The notes under the pieces were generated by a model, which worked only from the letters and a program-made list of their open reading frames with translations, was not told the origin of the DNA and did no database searches. Below, one piece after another: positions 33,953 to 42,209 of a DNA stretch of 64,000 nucleotides. The DNA is taken from contig CAYGBM010000035.1 of the NCBI GenBank assembly GCA_964348225.1, positions 1 to 64,000 of the forward strand. Reading direction: 5' to 3'. Every line of letters starts with the position of its first letter. Positions within the stretch are counted from its first letter, which is position 1. The position numbers were made by a program, and so were the translations under genes. The stretch is from CAYGBM01 sp964348225. GTDB taxonomy: Bacteria; Patescibacteriota; Minisyncoccia; Minisyncoccales; CG1-02-41-26.

Positions 33953-34555
33953 TCATTCCCACTGAAACAAAAAGTCATGAGAGGAATCTCCTCGGTGCAT
34001 GCATTTTGTTTCTTTGATAGTAATCTTCGGGCTTTTGATTACATACTGGGCAATTCTCAAAAAATATCCTGCCTCATAGGCACAAAAAATCGGATGAAGT
34101 TTTATGCCTTCAATGCGAATAACAATCCATTTCTTGTCTTCGTGCAATTCAGGGTTTGAAATTTTACCTGCTGTCCAATGCTTGCCCCAATAGATTGGAA
34201 TCTGAGAAACTGATTTCTTGAGCGAAACAAAATACTTCAATAGCATCTTCACTATGATAGAGAACTTTGGGGCGAGGTTTCCCATATCAAATATTTCTTT
34301 CTCTCCCCAGTTAAAGATTCTGGCTATGGCTATAAGCGAAATTGCCCTTAAGCCAGCTGGATACCATCCAAGCGACTTTATACTTCCATAGTCAATAGGG
34401 TGGCCCATTTTTTTTGTTTCTTCCTCAACTTGTTTTAACCCCTCCCTTCCTTTCTTTTCTAAAACATATTGAGAATCGGTTTGAAAAACCGCTCCCCGCA
34501 CCTCTCCCTTTGTTTGCATTATACTGTCTATTTCTCGTTGGGTAATTGCCTTCAT
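33953..34555 (-). CDS. Sensor-like protein A, V4R/DUF2378-like (paralogue of the protein at 35279)
   Basis: 200 residues, soluble. It aligns along its full length with the 202-residue protein encoded at 35279: RGAVFQTD / RGVVFQTD, WYPAGLRAISLIA / WYPVAWRVLSLLA, APKFSIIVKM / APKVSIIVKL, YWGKHWTAGK / YWRKHYTSGE and a C-terminal ETKCMHRGDSSHDF. The helical layout with a Cys-x-HRGD-like end recalls the V4R / heme-NO-binding-like sensor fold and DUF2378, but I cannot confirm a ligand. It sits between the kinase and the PAS-only protein, two bases from the latter. Confidence 0.7.
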   Translation of the reverse strand: MKAITQREIDSIMQTKGEVRGAVFQTDSQYVLEKKGREGLKQVEEETKKMGHPIDYGSIKSLGWYPAGLRAISLIAIARIFNWGEKEIFDMGNLAPKFSIIVKMLLKYFVSLKKSVSQIPIYWGKHWTAGKISNPELHEDKKWIVIRIEGIKLHPIFCAYEAGYFLRIAQYVIKSPKITIKETKCMHRGDSSHDFLFQWE

Positions 34556-34557
34556 AA

Positions 34558-35154
34558 TTAATGAAAGATTTGTTTAACTTGCTCGGTGCCCAGGCTTTCT
34601 CCTGAGCCCTTTTTAAGCTTCATTAACGCGTTGCGAGCCCCTTCAAGTTCCTTTTTTAACTCTGCCATTTTCACTTCTCTCCCAACCATCAACCTGTTCA
34701 TTGTTTCCAATTCCTCTATCTTTTCCCGAAGCTCGCTTTCTGTTTCCTTTATCAGGCTGACGTCAACAAACGAAAAAAGAAAGCCTACGGTCTCGCCCTT
34801 CTCGTCTTCCCTGACAATAGCAGAAACAAGGGCTGTAATTTCTTCTTTTCCTTCAGCCCTCAATGAAACTTCAAAATTCAGAATTTTCCTTTCTTTTAAA
34901 AGCTTTTCTGAAAAATCTTTAAACTCTGGTTTCTTCTGAAAGATAATATCAAGAAAACTACCAATAAGTTCGTCTTTTTTATAACCAAAGAGACGATCAA
35001 AGGCTGAGCCTGTCTCAAGAATAACAAAAAGGGGATTAGTAAGACAAACAGGAATCGGCAAAATTTCCCAAAAGCTTTTAATATACCATTCCAGGTCCTG
35101 GAGGTCTTCTATGAGCTCTTTTTCCCGTTTTTCAAAAAAATCTTTTTTAACCAA
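34558..35154 (-). CDS. PAS-domain protein without an output domain
   Basis: 198 residues. EKELIEDLQDLEWYIKSFWEILPIPVCLTNP matches the N-terminus of the neighbouring histidine kinase. One PAS domain (GSAFDRLFGYKKDELIGSFLDIIF) follows and then a coiled coil ending in MNRLMVGREVKMAELKKELE, a motif that also ends the HAMP protein at 35953. There is no kinase or effector domain. It could form heterodimers with the kinase and tune it, which is an inference from the shared coiled coils. Confidence 0.85.
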   Translation of the reverse strand: MVKKDFFEKREKELIEDLQDLEWYIKSFWEILPIPVCLTNPLFVILETGSAFDRLFGYKKDELIGSFLDIIFQKKPEFKDFSEKLLKERKILNFEVSLRAEGKEEITALVSAIVREDEKGETVGFLFSFVDVSLIKETESELREKIEELETMNRLMVGREVKMAELKKELEGARNALMKLKKGSGESLGTEQVKQIFH

Positions 35155-35230
35155 AATTATTCATCAGCCAACATTAAAACTAGTAAATAGTCTTAAGAAC
35201 ACTACTTACTACTTACATATTTACTACTCA

Positions 35231-35269
35231 CCCCGTTAGAAATTTGTAAATTTCTAACGGGGCTTACTA
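35231..35269. repeat. 39-nt palindromic repeat, copy 2 (GTTAGAAATTT)
   Basis: CCCCGTTAGAAATTT and AAATTTCTAACGGGG flank a GT centre, with CTTACTA after. It is the same element as at 12360-12398 with one base changed to make the stem perfect. It lies ten bases 3' of the minus-strand sensor-like gene. Confidence 0.88.
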
Positions 35270-35278
35270 ATTGCTCCG

Positions 35279-35887
35279 CTACTTTGTCCACTCGATTTTA
35301 TACTCCTCAAAGGGAGTATTGTCCAGCATTGAACACTTCATTTCAGTGCAAGTAACTACTGAGCCTTTAGGTCTTGTCAGTTGTACTGTTTTGGCAAAGT
35401 ATCCTGCAAAATAGTGCTTGCACAAGATGGGATGAAAAGAAAAGTCCTTCAAGCGCAGAAGCATGCTTTTGCTCTCTTTATGCAATTTTACAACCTCAAG
35501 CTCACCGGATGTGTAGTGCTTCCTCCAGTATTTAGGCACCTGTTCTGCAAACTTTTCAATATCAGGAAAAAGCTTAAAAAACAGCTTTACTATTATTGAT
35601 ACCTTGGGGGCATTTTCTCCCATCTTTTTTATATCCTCATCGCCCCATCCAAAGGATTCTTTTGCTGCCAAAAGAGAAAGGACACGCCAGGCAACAGGAT
35701 ACCAGGCCATCGGCTTTATGTCTCTGTAAATAAAGTTCACGCCCCACTCCTTCAGCTTTTCTTCCACCTTACTGAGCCCCTCTGCTTCTGCCTGCTTTAA
35801 AATATAATCAGCATCTGTTTGAAAGACTACACCACGGACATCTCCTTTTTTCTTTAAGATTTTTTCGATTTCCTCGTTTGTTGGCAT
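35279..35887 (-). CDS. Sensor-like protein B, V4R/DUF2378-like (paralogue of the protein at 33953)
   Basis: 202 residues, clearly paralogous to the protein at 33953 and of the same unrecognised sensor-like family. Conserved Trp-Tyr-Pro, Ala-Pro-Lys and Tyr-Trp-x-Lys-His positions are shared, and the C-terminal CTEMKCSMLDNTPFEEYKIEW retains the Cys but not the HRGD of its paralogue. The changed end suggests a different ligand or a loss of binding. It is separated from the PAS-only gene by the 39-nt palindrome. Confidence 0.7.
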   Translation of the reverse strand: MPTNEEIEKILKKKGDVRGVVFQTDADYILKQAEAEGLSKVEEKLKEWGVNFIYRDIKPMAWYPVAWRVLSLLAAKESFGWGDEDIKKMGENAPKVSIIVKLFFKLFPDIEKFAEQVPKYWRKHYTSGELEVVKLHKESKSMLLRLKDFSFHPILCKHYFAGYFAKTVQLTRPKGSVVTCTEMKCSMLDNTPFEEYKIEWTK

Positions 35888-35952
35888 TTGTATCTTTAGT
35901 TTCTCTTAATTTAATGCTCGACCTTTGCCAGGTTTTACCCCTTTGAAGGGTT

Positions 35953-36909
35953 CTATTTTTTGCGAGGCTTGCTTGCTTTTCCCCTTATTTCTTCTCTTAG
36001 TCTTTCAACCTCTTTCTTTAGATCTATCATTTTCAGCTCTCTTCCAACAGTTAATCTATGAAACTCTTCTAGTTCGTCAACTCTTTCTTGAAGCTCTTCT
36101 GTTCTTTCTTTAACTTTCTCCTCTAGGCTGGCGGTCAGATCTTGTAGCTCTTTGGTCCGGGATTGGACTTTTATTGCGAGAGTCTCTTTGGATTCTTCCA
36201 AGCCGCGGCAAGCCACTTCTCTTTCTTCTGCCATTATGTTAATAGCCTTACCTACTTCTTCAATCTCATCTCCGGTTTTTATTTTAACCCTATGGCTGAA
36301 GTCTTCCTTGCCGAGAATGCCCAGGTCTTTGATGAGCATTTTTAACGGCGCTGTTATTCTTCTTGAGAAATAAAAAACCACGAAACTAATCACAATAACA
36401 ATTAATACTAACGAGGCCATGCTCAGAAGAATAATCTCCCATTGAGCATTTCTTAATTGCTGAAAAGAAACACCCAGCAACAAAGTCCATGGTTTTTCTC
36501 TAAGTTCAATATTCAAGGGCTGGCCTATCAACTTAATTCTCTCTCCCTGAAAAGAACTATTTCGGATTTTTTCTTCTTCTAAGCCTAAAAATGGGTCCTG
36601 AATAATCCTGCCTATCATTTCTGGTTCGTTGGCCCAAAAGATCTGCCCGCTAGGCTTAACAACCCAAAGAAGCAAAATGTCCTCAGCATCGCTTATCATT
36701 TTCAATGTCTTGTATGGCCAAAGTCCTTTTATATAACCGCTTTCAGCCTCGTGAGTAATTACTTGGACTAAGAGACGGTTCCGCTGGAGCATCTCTGTCG
36801 CCTCTGTGTTAAGATAATAATTTACCAATACTAAAAACGCTAAACAAATAGCTAAAATACTGCATAAAACGCCCAATTTCCAGATTTTCCAAAAAACTCC
36901 CCGGAACAT
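35953..36909 (-). CDS. Membrane sensor with HAMP domain and coiled coil, no kinase domain
   Basis: 318 residues. Membrane helix 1 (about 12-32) is followed by an extracytoplasmic sensor region of about 115 residues, helix 2 (about 158-180), and a HAMP domain (RRITAPLKMLIKDLGILGKEDFSHRVKIKTGDEIEEVGKAINIMAE). A long coiled coil then ends in FHRLTVGRELKMIDLKKEVERL. No histidine kinase, cyclase or methyl-accepting region follows. The terminal coiled-coil motif matches that of the PAS-only protein, so it may pass a signal to other members of the cluster by direct contact. Confidence 0.88.
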   Translation of the reverse strand: MFRGVFWKIWKLGVLCSILAICLAFLVLVNYYLNTEATEMLQRNRLLVQVITHEAESGYIKGLWPYKTLKMISDAEDILLLWVVKPSGQIFWANEPEMIGRIIQDPFLGLEEEKIRNSSFQGERIKLIGQPLNIELREKPWTLLLGVSFQQLRNAQWEIILLSMASLVLIVIVISFVVFYFSRRITAPLKMLIKDLGILGKEDFSHRVKIKTGDEIEEVGKAINIMAEEREVACRGLEESKETLAIKVQSRTKELQDLTASLEEKVKERTEELQERVDELEEFHRLTVGRELKMIDLKKEVERLREEIRGKASKPRKK

Positions 36910-36997
36910 TTCTGACCTGCCAAAACTCTCTTGGCAAACTAAGTATACGGTCCAAACCGTTGAAGATTTAGACGACCTGATTAAAATTTAATTCAGC

Positions 36998-38362
36998 TCA
37001 CCTTGAACCAAACATTAATATTCCATTACCAAGGCTGGTATAGAGATTTCCTATTATGGGTTCGGGTATCTGGATACCACAAGCACAGATAACGAGAAAA
37101 GGAGCATTGCCGATGGTTTCTTTCAATATCTGTGGCGATTTCGGCCTTTCACTCTCTGGAATAACATAGTGAGTTGCGCAACAATAACTATCTAATGCAA
37201 AAATAATCTTATCTTTTTCTATGCCAGAATTATCCATCGCTTTCCGGGGGGCAGAACGTAGCCTATTCAATAGTATCTCCCAGTCGCCTCTTAAAATCTT
37301 TAATTCATCACCTTCTTGTAGGGGAGAATCCAAAGCCATTGAAAGATCAGGTAATATTTTAACCAACAAATTAGGAACGTAAAATGTCTCTGCTCCAGGA
37401 ACATTTAATATTCTGGCAAGAGGGTTAAGCGTGCTTGTTAAACGCGCCTTTGATACGTTGGCCTTCTCTGGATCTTTTATTTCTTCATCCAGAAGTCCCC
37501 CTATCAGTTCATTGTAAACTTCAGCCGCAGGCCTACCGTCAATTTCAATCAGCCTTTTTCCCTCTGCCTTTGTTACCATACCGCCCTTCTCGGTTATTTC
37601 AAAGCCATGTTCCCGGAATAAACCAATATTCAAATCAGTATAAACTACTGCTACGACTATACCATCATGAAAAACTTTATCGCCTCCAAATACCCTCCAA
37701 TCTCCCCCTATGCCTCTGTCCACGGAGTACGCTCCAAATACAGGGACGTCTTTACCAAGCAAATCTGAAATACCCTTCAAAACTTCATCGTGCTCCATAT
37801 CAAAAGATGGTATATTAATTACTATATCAGGCATAACCATTTCTCCTTGCCCTGCATCTTCTATTGCTTGTGCAAGAGCTTGTTTTACGGCTTCCCTTGA
37901 AGAAATGCCATCAAGGGTCACACTGCCTACCCCCCAAACTATTCCAGGGGTTGCCACCCCCAGAATACCTAATGATTGAGAGGCGGCCGGATACCAAAAA
38001 TAGCCCCCAGGGGTCATTACTCCGTAACCGCTGTTTCCTCCGATAATCTTAGTGTCCGGCAAAAGTCGTTTAACTTCGACCCATATTTTTTCTTCGTCAT
38101 ATCCAGAAGCGCAGTACAAAAAAGCAAAATCAGGGCTTCTCTCCAGCTCTTCTAAAACCATGGCGACCGCCTCTTGCACTGCCTGCTCTTCGTTTTCTAC
38201 AACAGACCAACCCACGCTTGCAACTGGTTCTTTTGATTCTTCAGTCGGAGGAAGAACTACTGGCCCAAGAGACTCTTCAGGAGAAATCCGCCTGACAAGA
38301 TACCAAATGCTTCCTCCTGCTAAAACAATAACTATTAATGCGATGATAATTTTTTTATTCAT
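36998..38362 (-). CDS. Exported FIST-domain protein
   Basis: 454 residues with an N-terminal membrane helix (IIIALIVIVLAGGSIWYLV) and a short Pro/Glu linker. The FIST N domain holds FLYCASGYDEEKIWVEVKRLLPDTKIIGGNSGYGVMTPGGYF and the C domain ends with PFLVICACGIQIPEPIIGNLY...GILMFGSR, close to the canonical FIST ending. FIST domains are thought to bind small ligands such as amino acids. Usually FIST proteins are cytoplasmic or fused to kinases; here the domain lies outside the membrane. With the HAMP sensor next to it, it could present extracellular nutrients to the cluster. That link is inferred. Confidence 0.88.
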   Translation of the reverse strand: MNKKIIIALIVIVLAGGSIWYLVRRISPEESLGPVVLPPTEESKEPVASVGWSVVENEEQAVQEAVAMVLEELERSPDFAFLYCASGYDEEKIWVEVKRLLPDTKIIGGNSGYGVMTPGGYFWYPAASQSLGILGVATPGIVWGVGSVTLDGISSREAVKQALAQAIEDAGQGEMVMPDIVINIPSFDMEHDEVLKGISDLLGKDVPVFGAYSVDRGIGGDWRVFGGDKVFHDGIVVAVVYTDLNIGLFREHGFEITEKGGMVTKAEGKRLIEIDGRPAAEVYNELIGGLLDEEIKDPEKANVSKARLTSTLNPLARILNVPGAETFYVPNLLVKILPDLSMALDSPLQEGDELKILRGDWEILLNRLRSAPRKAMDNSGIEKDKIIFALDSYCCATHYVIPESERPKSPQILKETIGNAPFLVICACGIQIPEPIIGNLYTSLGNGILMFGSR

Positions 38363-38432
38363 TTTTTATGGAAAGCTTAATACATTACCACAAGCCCTAC
38401 AGCTGAATTCCTCGGCTATACAGACAGCAATA

Positions 38433-38657
38433 ATGCATAAAATTACTGAGTATATTTGCTCTCGACCTTTTTATACTTTCACCATTTTCTTCTTGAAACA
38501 GATCGCACTGCTCTTTATTTTAATTATACTTTTAGCTCTCTTGGAAATCAACCGGGAACTATTTACTTCTTTAACCGGACATGCTATCATAAAAATAGTT
38601 TCTTCAGAGTTTATTCGGTTCTTTGTTCAAATGCCTAAAAAAGGAGAGCTTCAATGA
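38433..38657 (+). CDS. Small membrane protein, 74 residues
   Basis: Begins MHKITEYICSRPFYTF and contains one long hydrophobic stretch (FFLKQIALLFILIILLALLE). Its TGA overlaps the ATG of the next gene (ATGA), and an SD-like AAAGGAGA lies just before that junction, so the two are probably coupled. Divergent from the FIST gene; the 70-bp gap would hold both promoters. No family recognised. Confidence 0.55.
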   Translation: MHKITEYICSRPFYTFTIFFLKQIALLFILIILLALLEINRELFTSLTGHAIIKIVSSEFIRFFVQMPKKGELQ

Positions 38658-39088
38658 GGTGGAAAATTGGACTGGTAGTGATTATCGGCCTTATGTGGGG
38701 AGCGGTTATAATTGATAACTTACTGGGCAACCGGAAGAGCTTAAAGGTAGCAGCTTTCAACGACCTGGAGATAAGAGAGATCGTCTGCTTCAATAGCCTC
38801 GGAGATATTATCTGGATATCTACGGAGGAAGAATTAGGGAAACACATTCTACCTAGCCCCAACCCCGAAAGCCCAACAAAAATCATTGAGATTTTATATG
38901 ATAGCAATAACCACTTTTTTGTATTCTGTGAGTATAACCACTTAGAGAAATCACTAACAAACATTGGCCCTGCACGAAATGTAAAGTGCTGTAGTGACTA
39001 CCTTAATGGGGCAGTTCTTCGATACGTTCAAAGCCTTTCTGCTTCTGCAGGAGGCTTTTTCGTTGGTTCGTTTTTGATTAACTTCTAG
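38654..39088 (+). CDS. Membrane-anchored protein, 144 residues, unknown
   Basis: A single N-terminal helix (KIGLVVIIGLMWGAVIIDNLL) anchors an outside domain of about 115 residues with conserved-looking pairs VKCCSDYLNG and a hydrophobic C-terminus (SAGGFFVGSFLINF). A good ribosome-binding site (AAAGGAG) precedes the ATG. It ends one base from the converging polA stop. No known domain is recognised. Its position beside the FIST/HAMP cluster but on the opposite strand leaves its role open. Confidence 0.65.
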   Translation: MRWKIGLVVIIGLMWGAVIIDNLLGNRKSLKVAAFNDLEIREIVCFNSLGDIIWISTEEELGKHILPSPNPESPTKIIEILYDSNNHFFVFCEYNHLEKSLTNIGPARNVKCCSDYLNGAVLRYVQSLSASAGGFFVGSFLINF

Positions 39089-39089
39089 G

Positions 39090-41345
39090 TTAAAGCATTT
39101 CCAGATCTCCCCAATTTTTTCCCTGGCTCAAATCAACCCTTAAAGAAGCTTTCAATTTTACAATGTTCTCCATAATTTCTTTTATCTTCGAAGAAACTTC
39201 CTTTGTTTTATCTGCTTTAACCTCAAAAAGCAATTCATCGTGAACCTGCAAAATCATTCTTACGTTCTGTCTTAATGCCTCCCCGAATGTTTTTCTCATT
39301 TCAGAGTCAATCTTAACCATTGCCATTTTCATAATATCGGCTGCTGTTCCCTGAATTGGAAAGTTGCGCGCCATTCTCTCAGCTGCTGCCCTTAATCTTG
39401 CATCTCTTGAATTGATCTCTGGCAAAAATCTTTTCCTGCCAAACAATGTCTCACTGAACCCCTCTTCTTTTATTGAAGCCACAGATTCTTCCGTATATTC
39501 AGCAATGCCCTTAAAGTCTTCAAAGTACTTTTTGATAAATTCTTGGGCTTGTTTGAAGGAAACACCCGTCCTTTCTGAAAAACTGTGAGGACCCATCCCG
39601 TATAAAACCCCAAAGTTCAAGGTTTTAGCCAGCCTCCTTTGTTCTTTTGTTACTTTTTTTTCTGGTACTCCAAAAATTTCAGTTGCTGTCATTGTGTGGA
39701 TATCTTTTCCTTCTTTAAAAAATCCGAGCATCTTTCTATCTTCAGCAATGGAGGCAGCAATTCTTAATTCCATCTGTGAATAATCAGCAGAAACAAATTG
39801 AAATCCCTTATCTGGGACAAAGCACTTTCTAATCTCTCTGCCCAATTCGCCCTTAATAGGAATGTTTTGGAGGTTAGGCTCTGAACAGCTCATCCTGCCT
39901 GTTTCTGTGCCCAACTGGTGAAAGTGAGGATGAATCCTGCCATCTTTGGGGCTAACCATCTTTGGCAAAGCATCAACAAAGCCTGACTTCAGCTTGAAAA
40001 TTTTTCTGTATTGCAAAATCAGCCCGACAATAGGATGACCCTCTTTTAGCTTTGCGAGTTCAGCAGCCCCTGTTGAAACAGCGCCTCCCGGTGTTTTCTT
40101 CAACCCCTCAAGTGAAAGATGAAGCTTAGAAAAAAGAATCTCTGCCAGCTGCTGGGGAGAATTTAAATTGAAATCAGTGCCAGCTAACTTGTAGATCTTT
40201 TTCTCAAGGGCTGTAATCTTCTGCCCCAGCCCGGTTGAAAGATTCTTCAAGCATCTCTCGTCTATTTTGATTCCATACTGATTCATCTTTTCAACAATCG
40301 GCACTAAAGACTTTTCAATTTTAACAATCTTTGCTGACAAAACCCCTTGTTCTTGCAATTTATCTATTTCCTGCTCCACCTTATCTTTCTGCTTTAAAGC
40401 CAAAGCTAGGTCAGAGCCAGGTTTAAGCCCAGGTAGTCTGTTTAACAGGGCGTAGAATTCAAAGCCTTGAAAAGTCTTGATAATTTCCTTTTTGTCAGGG
40501 CTCCTAAATTCACAATTCTTCAGCTTAAACCCAATAGGAACATCGCACTGGATTTCGGCTAAACGTTTTGAAAGAAGGGCTTGCTCTTTGTATTGCTTCA
40601 GCTTTTCCAAGACGCTTTTCTTAATATTCTTCTCCTTAGCCTTTGCAATATCAAAAGAAGGCTTTTCAATTTCATCATAGAGCTTGTCTAAGCTGCCAAA
40701 ATCCTGAAGCAGCTGAATAGCTGTTTTCTCTCCAATGCCACTAACCCCTGGAATATTATCTGAAACATCCCCCCTCAATGCCTTGAAATCCAAGAGCTGA
40801 GAAGGCTCCAAGCCTCCATATCTTTCTTTAACTTTTTCTGCGTCGTATAGCACCGTATCTTTTATACCTCTTCTCATTGTATAAACCTTTGTTTGGGGAC
40901 CGACCAATTGCAAAGTGTCCAAATCACCGCTTAAAATAATGCTCTCTATTTTTGGCAAAACCTGCTGGTTAGCAGCTGAACAAGCAATAGTGCCTATCAA
41001 ATCATCGGCCTCAAAGCCCTGTTTTTCAAAAACAGGAACATTGAAAGCTCTAAGTACCCTTTTCACACCGTCAATCTGTTGATAAAGCTCATCAGGCGCT
41101 TTAACTCTTTTTGCCTTGTATTCCTTAAATTCCTTATGGCGGAAAGTGGGTCCTGGCAGGTCAAAGGCAGCTGCCACAAAATCAGGTCGTAATTCGCGAA
41201 TAGCTTTCAAAAAAACCAAACAAAAACCATAAACAGCATTAACCAACTCTCCCTTCTTTGTTTTCAGAGGAGGTAGGGCATGATAAGCCCGATGGATTAA
41301 GGCATTGCTGTCTATAATTAAAAGTTTTTTGGGTCCAGCTGTCAT
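39090..41345 (-). CDS. polA: DNA polymerase I without 3'-5' exonuclease domain
   Basis: 751 residues. The N-terminal 5' nuclease domain is intact (LLIIDSNALIHRAYHALPPL, ILSGDLDTLQLV, RGDVSDNIPGVSGIGEKTA). The polymerase domain has motif A DYSQMELRIAA, motif B RRLAKTLNFGVLYGMG and motif C VHDELLFEV. Between them only about 50 residues separate EFYALLNRLPGL from the thumb (LVPIVEKMNQYGIKID), so the 3'-5' exonuclease fold, even in an inactive form, has no space. Proofreading must then be absent from this enzyme. It serves Okazaki fragment processing and repair gap filling. The length is typical of CPR PolI. Confidence 0.95.
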   Translation of the reverse strand: MTAGPKKLLIIDSNALIHRAYHALPPLKTKKGELVNAVYGFCLVFLKAIRELRPDFVAAAFDLPGPTFRHKEFKEYKAKRVKAPDELYQQIDGVKRVLRAFNVPVFEKQGFEADDLIGTIACSAANQQVLPKIESIILSGDLDTLQLVGPQTKVYTMRRGIKDTVLYDAEKVKERYGGLEPSQLLDFKALRGDVSDNIPGVSGIGEKTAIQLLQDFGSLDKLYDEIEKPSFDIAKAKEKNIKKSVLEKLKQYKEQALLSKRLAEIQCDVPIGFKLKNCEFRSPDKKEIIKTFQGFEFYALLNRLPGLKPGSDLALALKQKDKVEQEIDKLQEQGVLSAKIVKIEKSLVPIVEKMNQYGIKIDERCLKNLSTGLGQKITALEKKIYKLAGTDFNLNSPQQLAEILFSKLHLSLEGLKKTPGGAVSTGAAELAKLKEGHPIVGLILQYRKIFKLKSGFVDALPKMVSPKDGRIHPHFHQLGTETGRMSCSEPNLQNIPIKGELGREIRKCFVPDKGFQFVSADYSQMELRIAASIAEDRKMLGFFKEGKDIHTMTATEIFGVPEKKVTKEQRRLAKTLNFGVLYGMGPHSFSERTGVSFKQAQEFIKKYFEDFKGIAEYTEESVASIKEEGFSETLFGRKRFLPEINSRDARLRAAAERMARNFPIQGTAADIMKMAMVKIDSEMRKTFGEALRQNVRMILQVHDELLFEVKADKTKEVSSKIKEIMENIVKLKASLRVDLSQGKNWGDLEML

Positions 41346-41382
41346 TTTATAATTTTACTCTCAAGTTGCTCCAAAAACAACC

Positions 41383-41413
41383 AAAAAAACAGGCATGATA
41401 ACCTGCTTTTTTT
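41383..41413 (-). terminator. Terminator for the tsaE transcript
   Basis: On the minus strand AAAAAAGCAGG-TTATCATG-CCTGTTTTTTT forms a 10-bp stem ending in a run of seven T, between tsaE and polA. Confidence 0.65.
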
Positions 41414-41457
41414 CTCGCCCTGTTAGACAAAAAGCTTTCTTTCTCTAACAGGGCGAG
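41414..41457. repeat. CTCGCCCTGTTAGA palindrome
   Basis: A perfect 14-bp stem with a 16-nt loop that itself holds AAAGCTTTCTTT. The core CCCTGTTAG is shared with the 39-nt palindromes. The following 140 bases up to 41596 contain no convincing gene; the only ORF there has no homology signal. Confidence 0.7.
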
Positions 41458-41596
41458 GAGAGGATGGACCCCAATTCCAGAAACCCCTTGGCTGAGCGGA
41501 TGTTGCTCAGGGATACCCAAAGCTCCTTTCATCGAGTTCCTTACATCCTTCCACCTCCCCTCAATCTCTATTTTATTCTTCCAAAGGATTATGTCA

Positions 41597-41630
41597 ACCC
41601 CCACACCAAACGAAGTTATGGTGTGGGGGT
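41597..41630. repeat. Intergenic copy of the CCCCACACCA palindrome family
   Basis: Arms ACCCCCACACCA and TGGTGTGGGGGT with centre AACGAAGTTA, preceded by GTCA and followed by CAACCCCGTTAGAG, so that a CCCCGTTAG motif of the other palindrome family abuts it. It lies 38 bases 3' of tsaE. Confidence 0.9.
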
Positions 41631-41667
41631 CAACCCCGTTAGAGATTAAGAGGTGTGAATTGCAAGA

Positions 41668-42147
41668 CTAAAAATTTTTAACCGTAATTCTTCTTTTCGT
41701 CTGGTTTATAAAATCAAATTTTACAACCAAGCAATTGCTTGGTAGAATTTTCTTGACCCTGTCTGCCCATTCAACAGCTACAATGTTCTTGGGGTCGGAT
41801 ATAATCTCTCTAAATCCGATGGCCAAAATTTCCTGTGGCTTTTCTATTCTGTAGCAATCAATATGATAAAACAGTTGGTAGTTTGTAGTTTGTAGTTTGT
41901 AGTTCTTTACGATGACAAAAGTTGGGCTCAGTATCTTCTCCTTGATTCCCAAGCCCTCAGCAAAGCCTTGCAGAAAGGTTGTTTTTCCTCCGCCCAAATC
42001 ACCTTCTAAAGCAATAACAACAGCATTGTTTCGGTATTTGTCCGAATCCTTACTGTCCCTATTTTTCTTGCTATTCTTTAAAATTTTCTTGGCTAATTTC
42101 CTGCCTAAAGCCCTTGTTTGCTTTGCTGAAGACGTTAAGTATTGCAT
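41668..42147 (-). CDS. tsaE: tRNA threonylcarbamoyladenosine biosynthesis ATPase TsaE
   Basis: 159 residues. TsaE works with TsaB and TsaD in t6A37 formation on tRNAs reading ANN codons. The P-loop ALEGDLGGGKTTFLQGFAEGLG, SPTFVIV, YHIDCYRIEKPQEI and IVAVEWADRV are diagnostic. Between SPTFVIV and FYHIDCYR the family has a short Y-rich hairpin. Here it reads KNYKLQTTNYQL, encoded by a GTTTGTAGTTTGTAG oligonucleotide tract, so this loop is probably repeat-derived but stays in frame. The gene starts 62 bases from the divergent DHH-like gene. Confidence 0.93.
   Translation of the reverse strand: MQYLTSSAKQTRALGRKLAKKILKNSKKNRDSKDSDKYRNNAVVIALEGDLGGGKTTFLQGFAEGLGIKEKILSPTFVIVKNYKLQTTNYQLFYHIDCYRIEKPQEILAIGFREIISDPKNIVAVEWADRVKKILPSNCLVVKFDFINQTKRRITVKNF
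41880..41905. repeat. GTTTGTAGTTTGTAG tract in tsaE
   Basis: A 7-base unit (GTAGTTT) is repeated in tandem about three to four times. Reading frame is preserved. Confidence 0.6.
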
Positions 42148-42209
42148 AATTTAATCGGATTTCATTGACATTGGAAGAATTTTTGGCTAACTTTGAATAA
42201 TGTAACATT

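Noticed and set aside
41457..41530. Possible tRNA-like sequence after the CTCGCCCTGTTAGA palindrome
   Set aside because: No T-arm or anticodon arm can be folded on either strand.
41347..41604. ORF of 85 residues between polA and tsaE
   Set aside because: It covers a terminator and a palindrome and shows no family signal or ribosome site.
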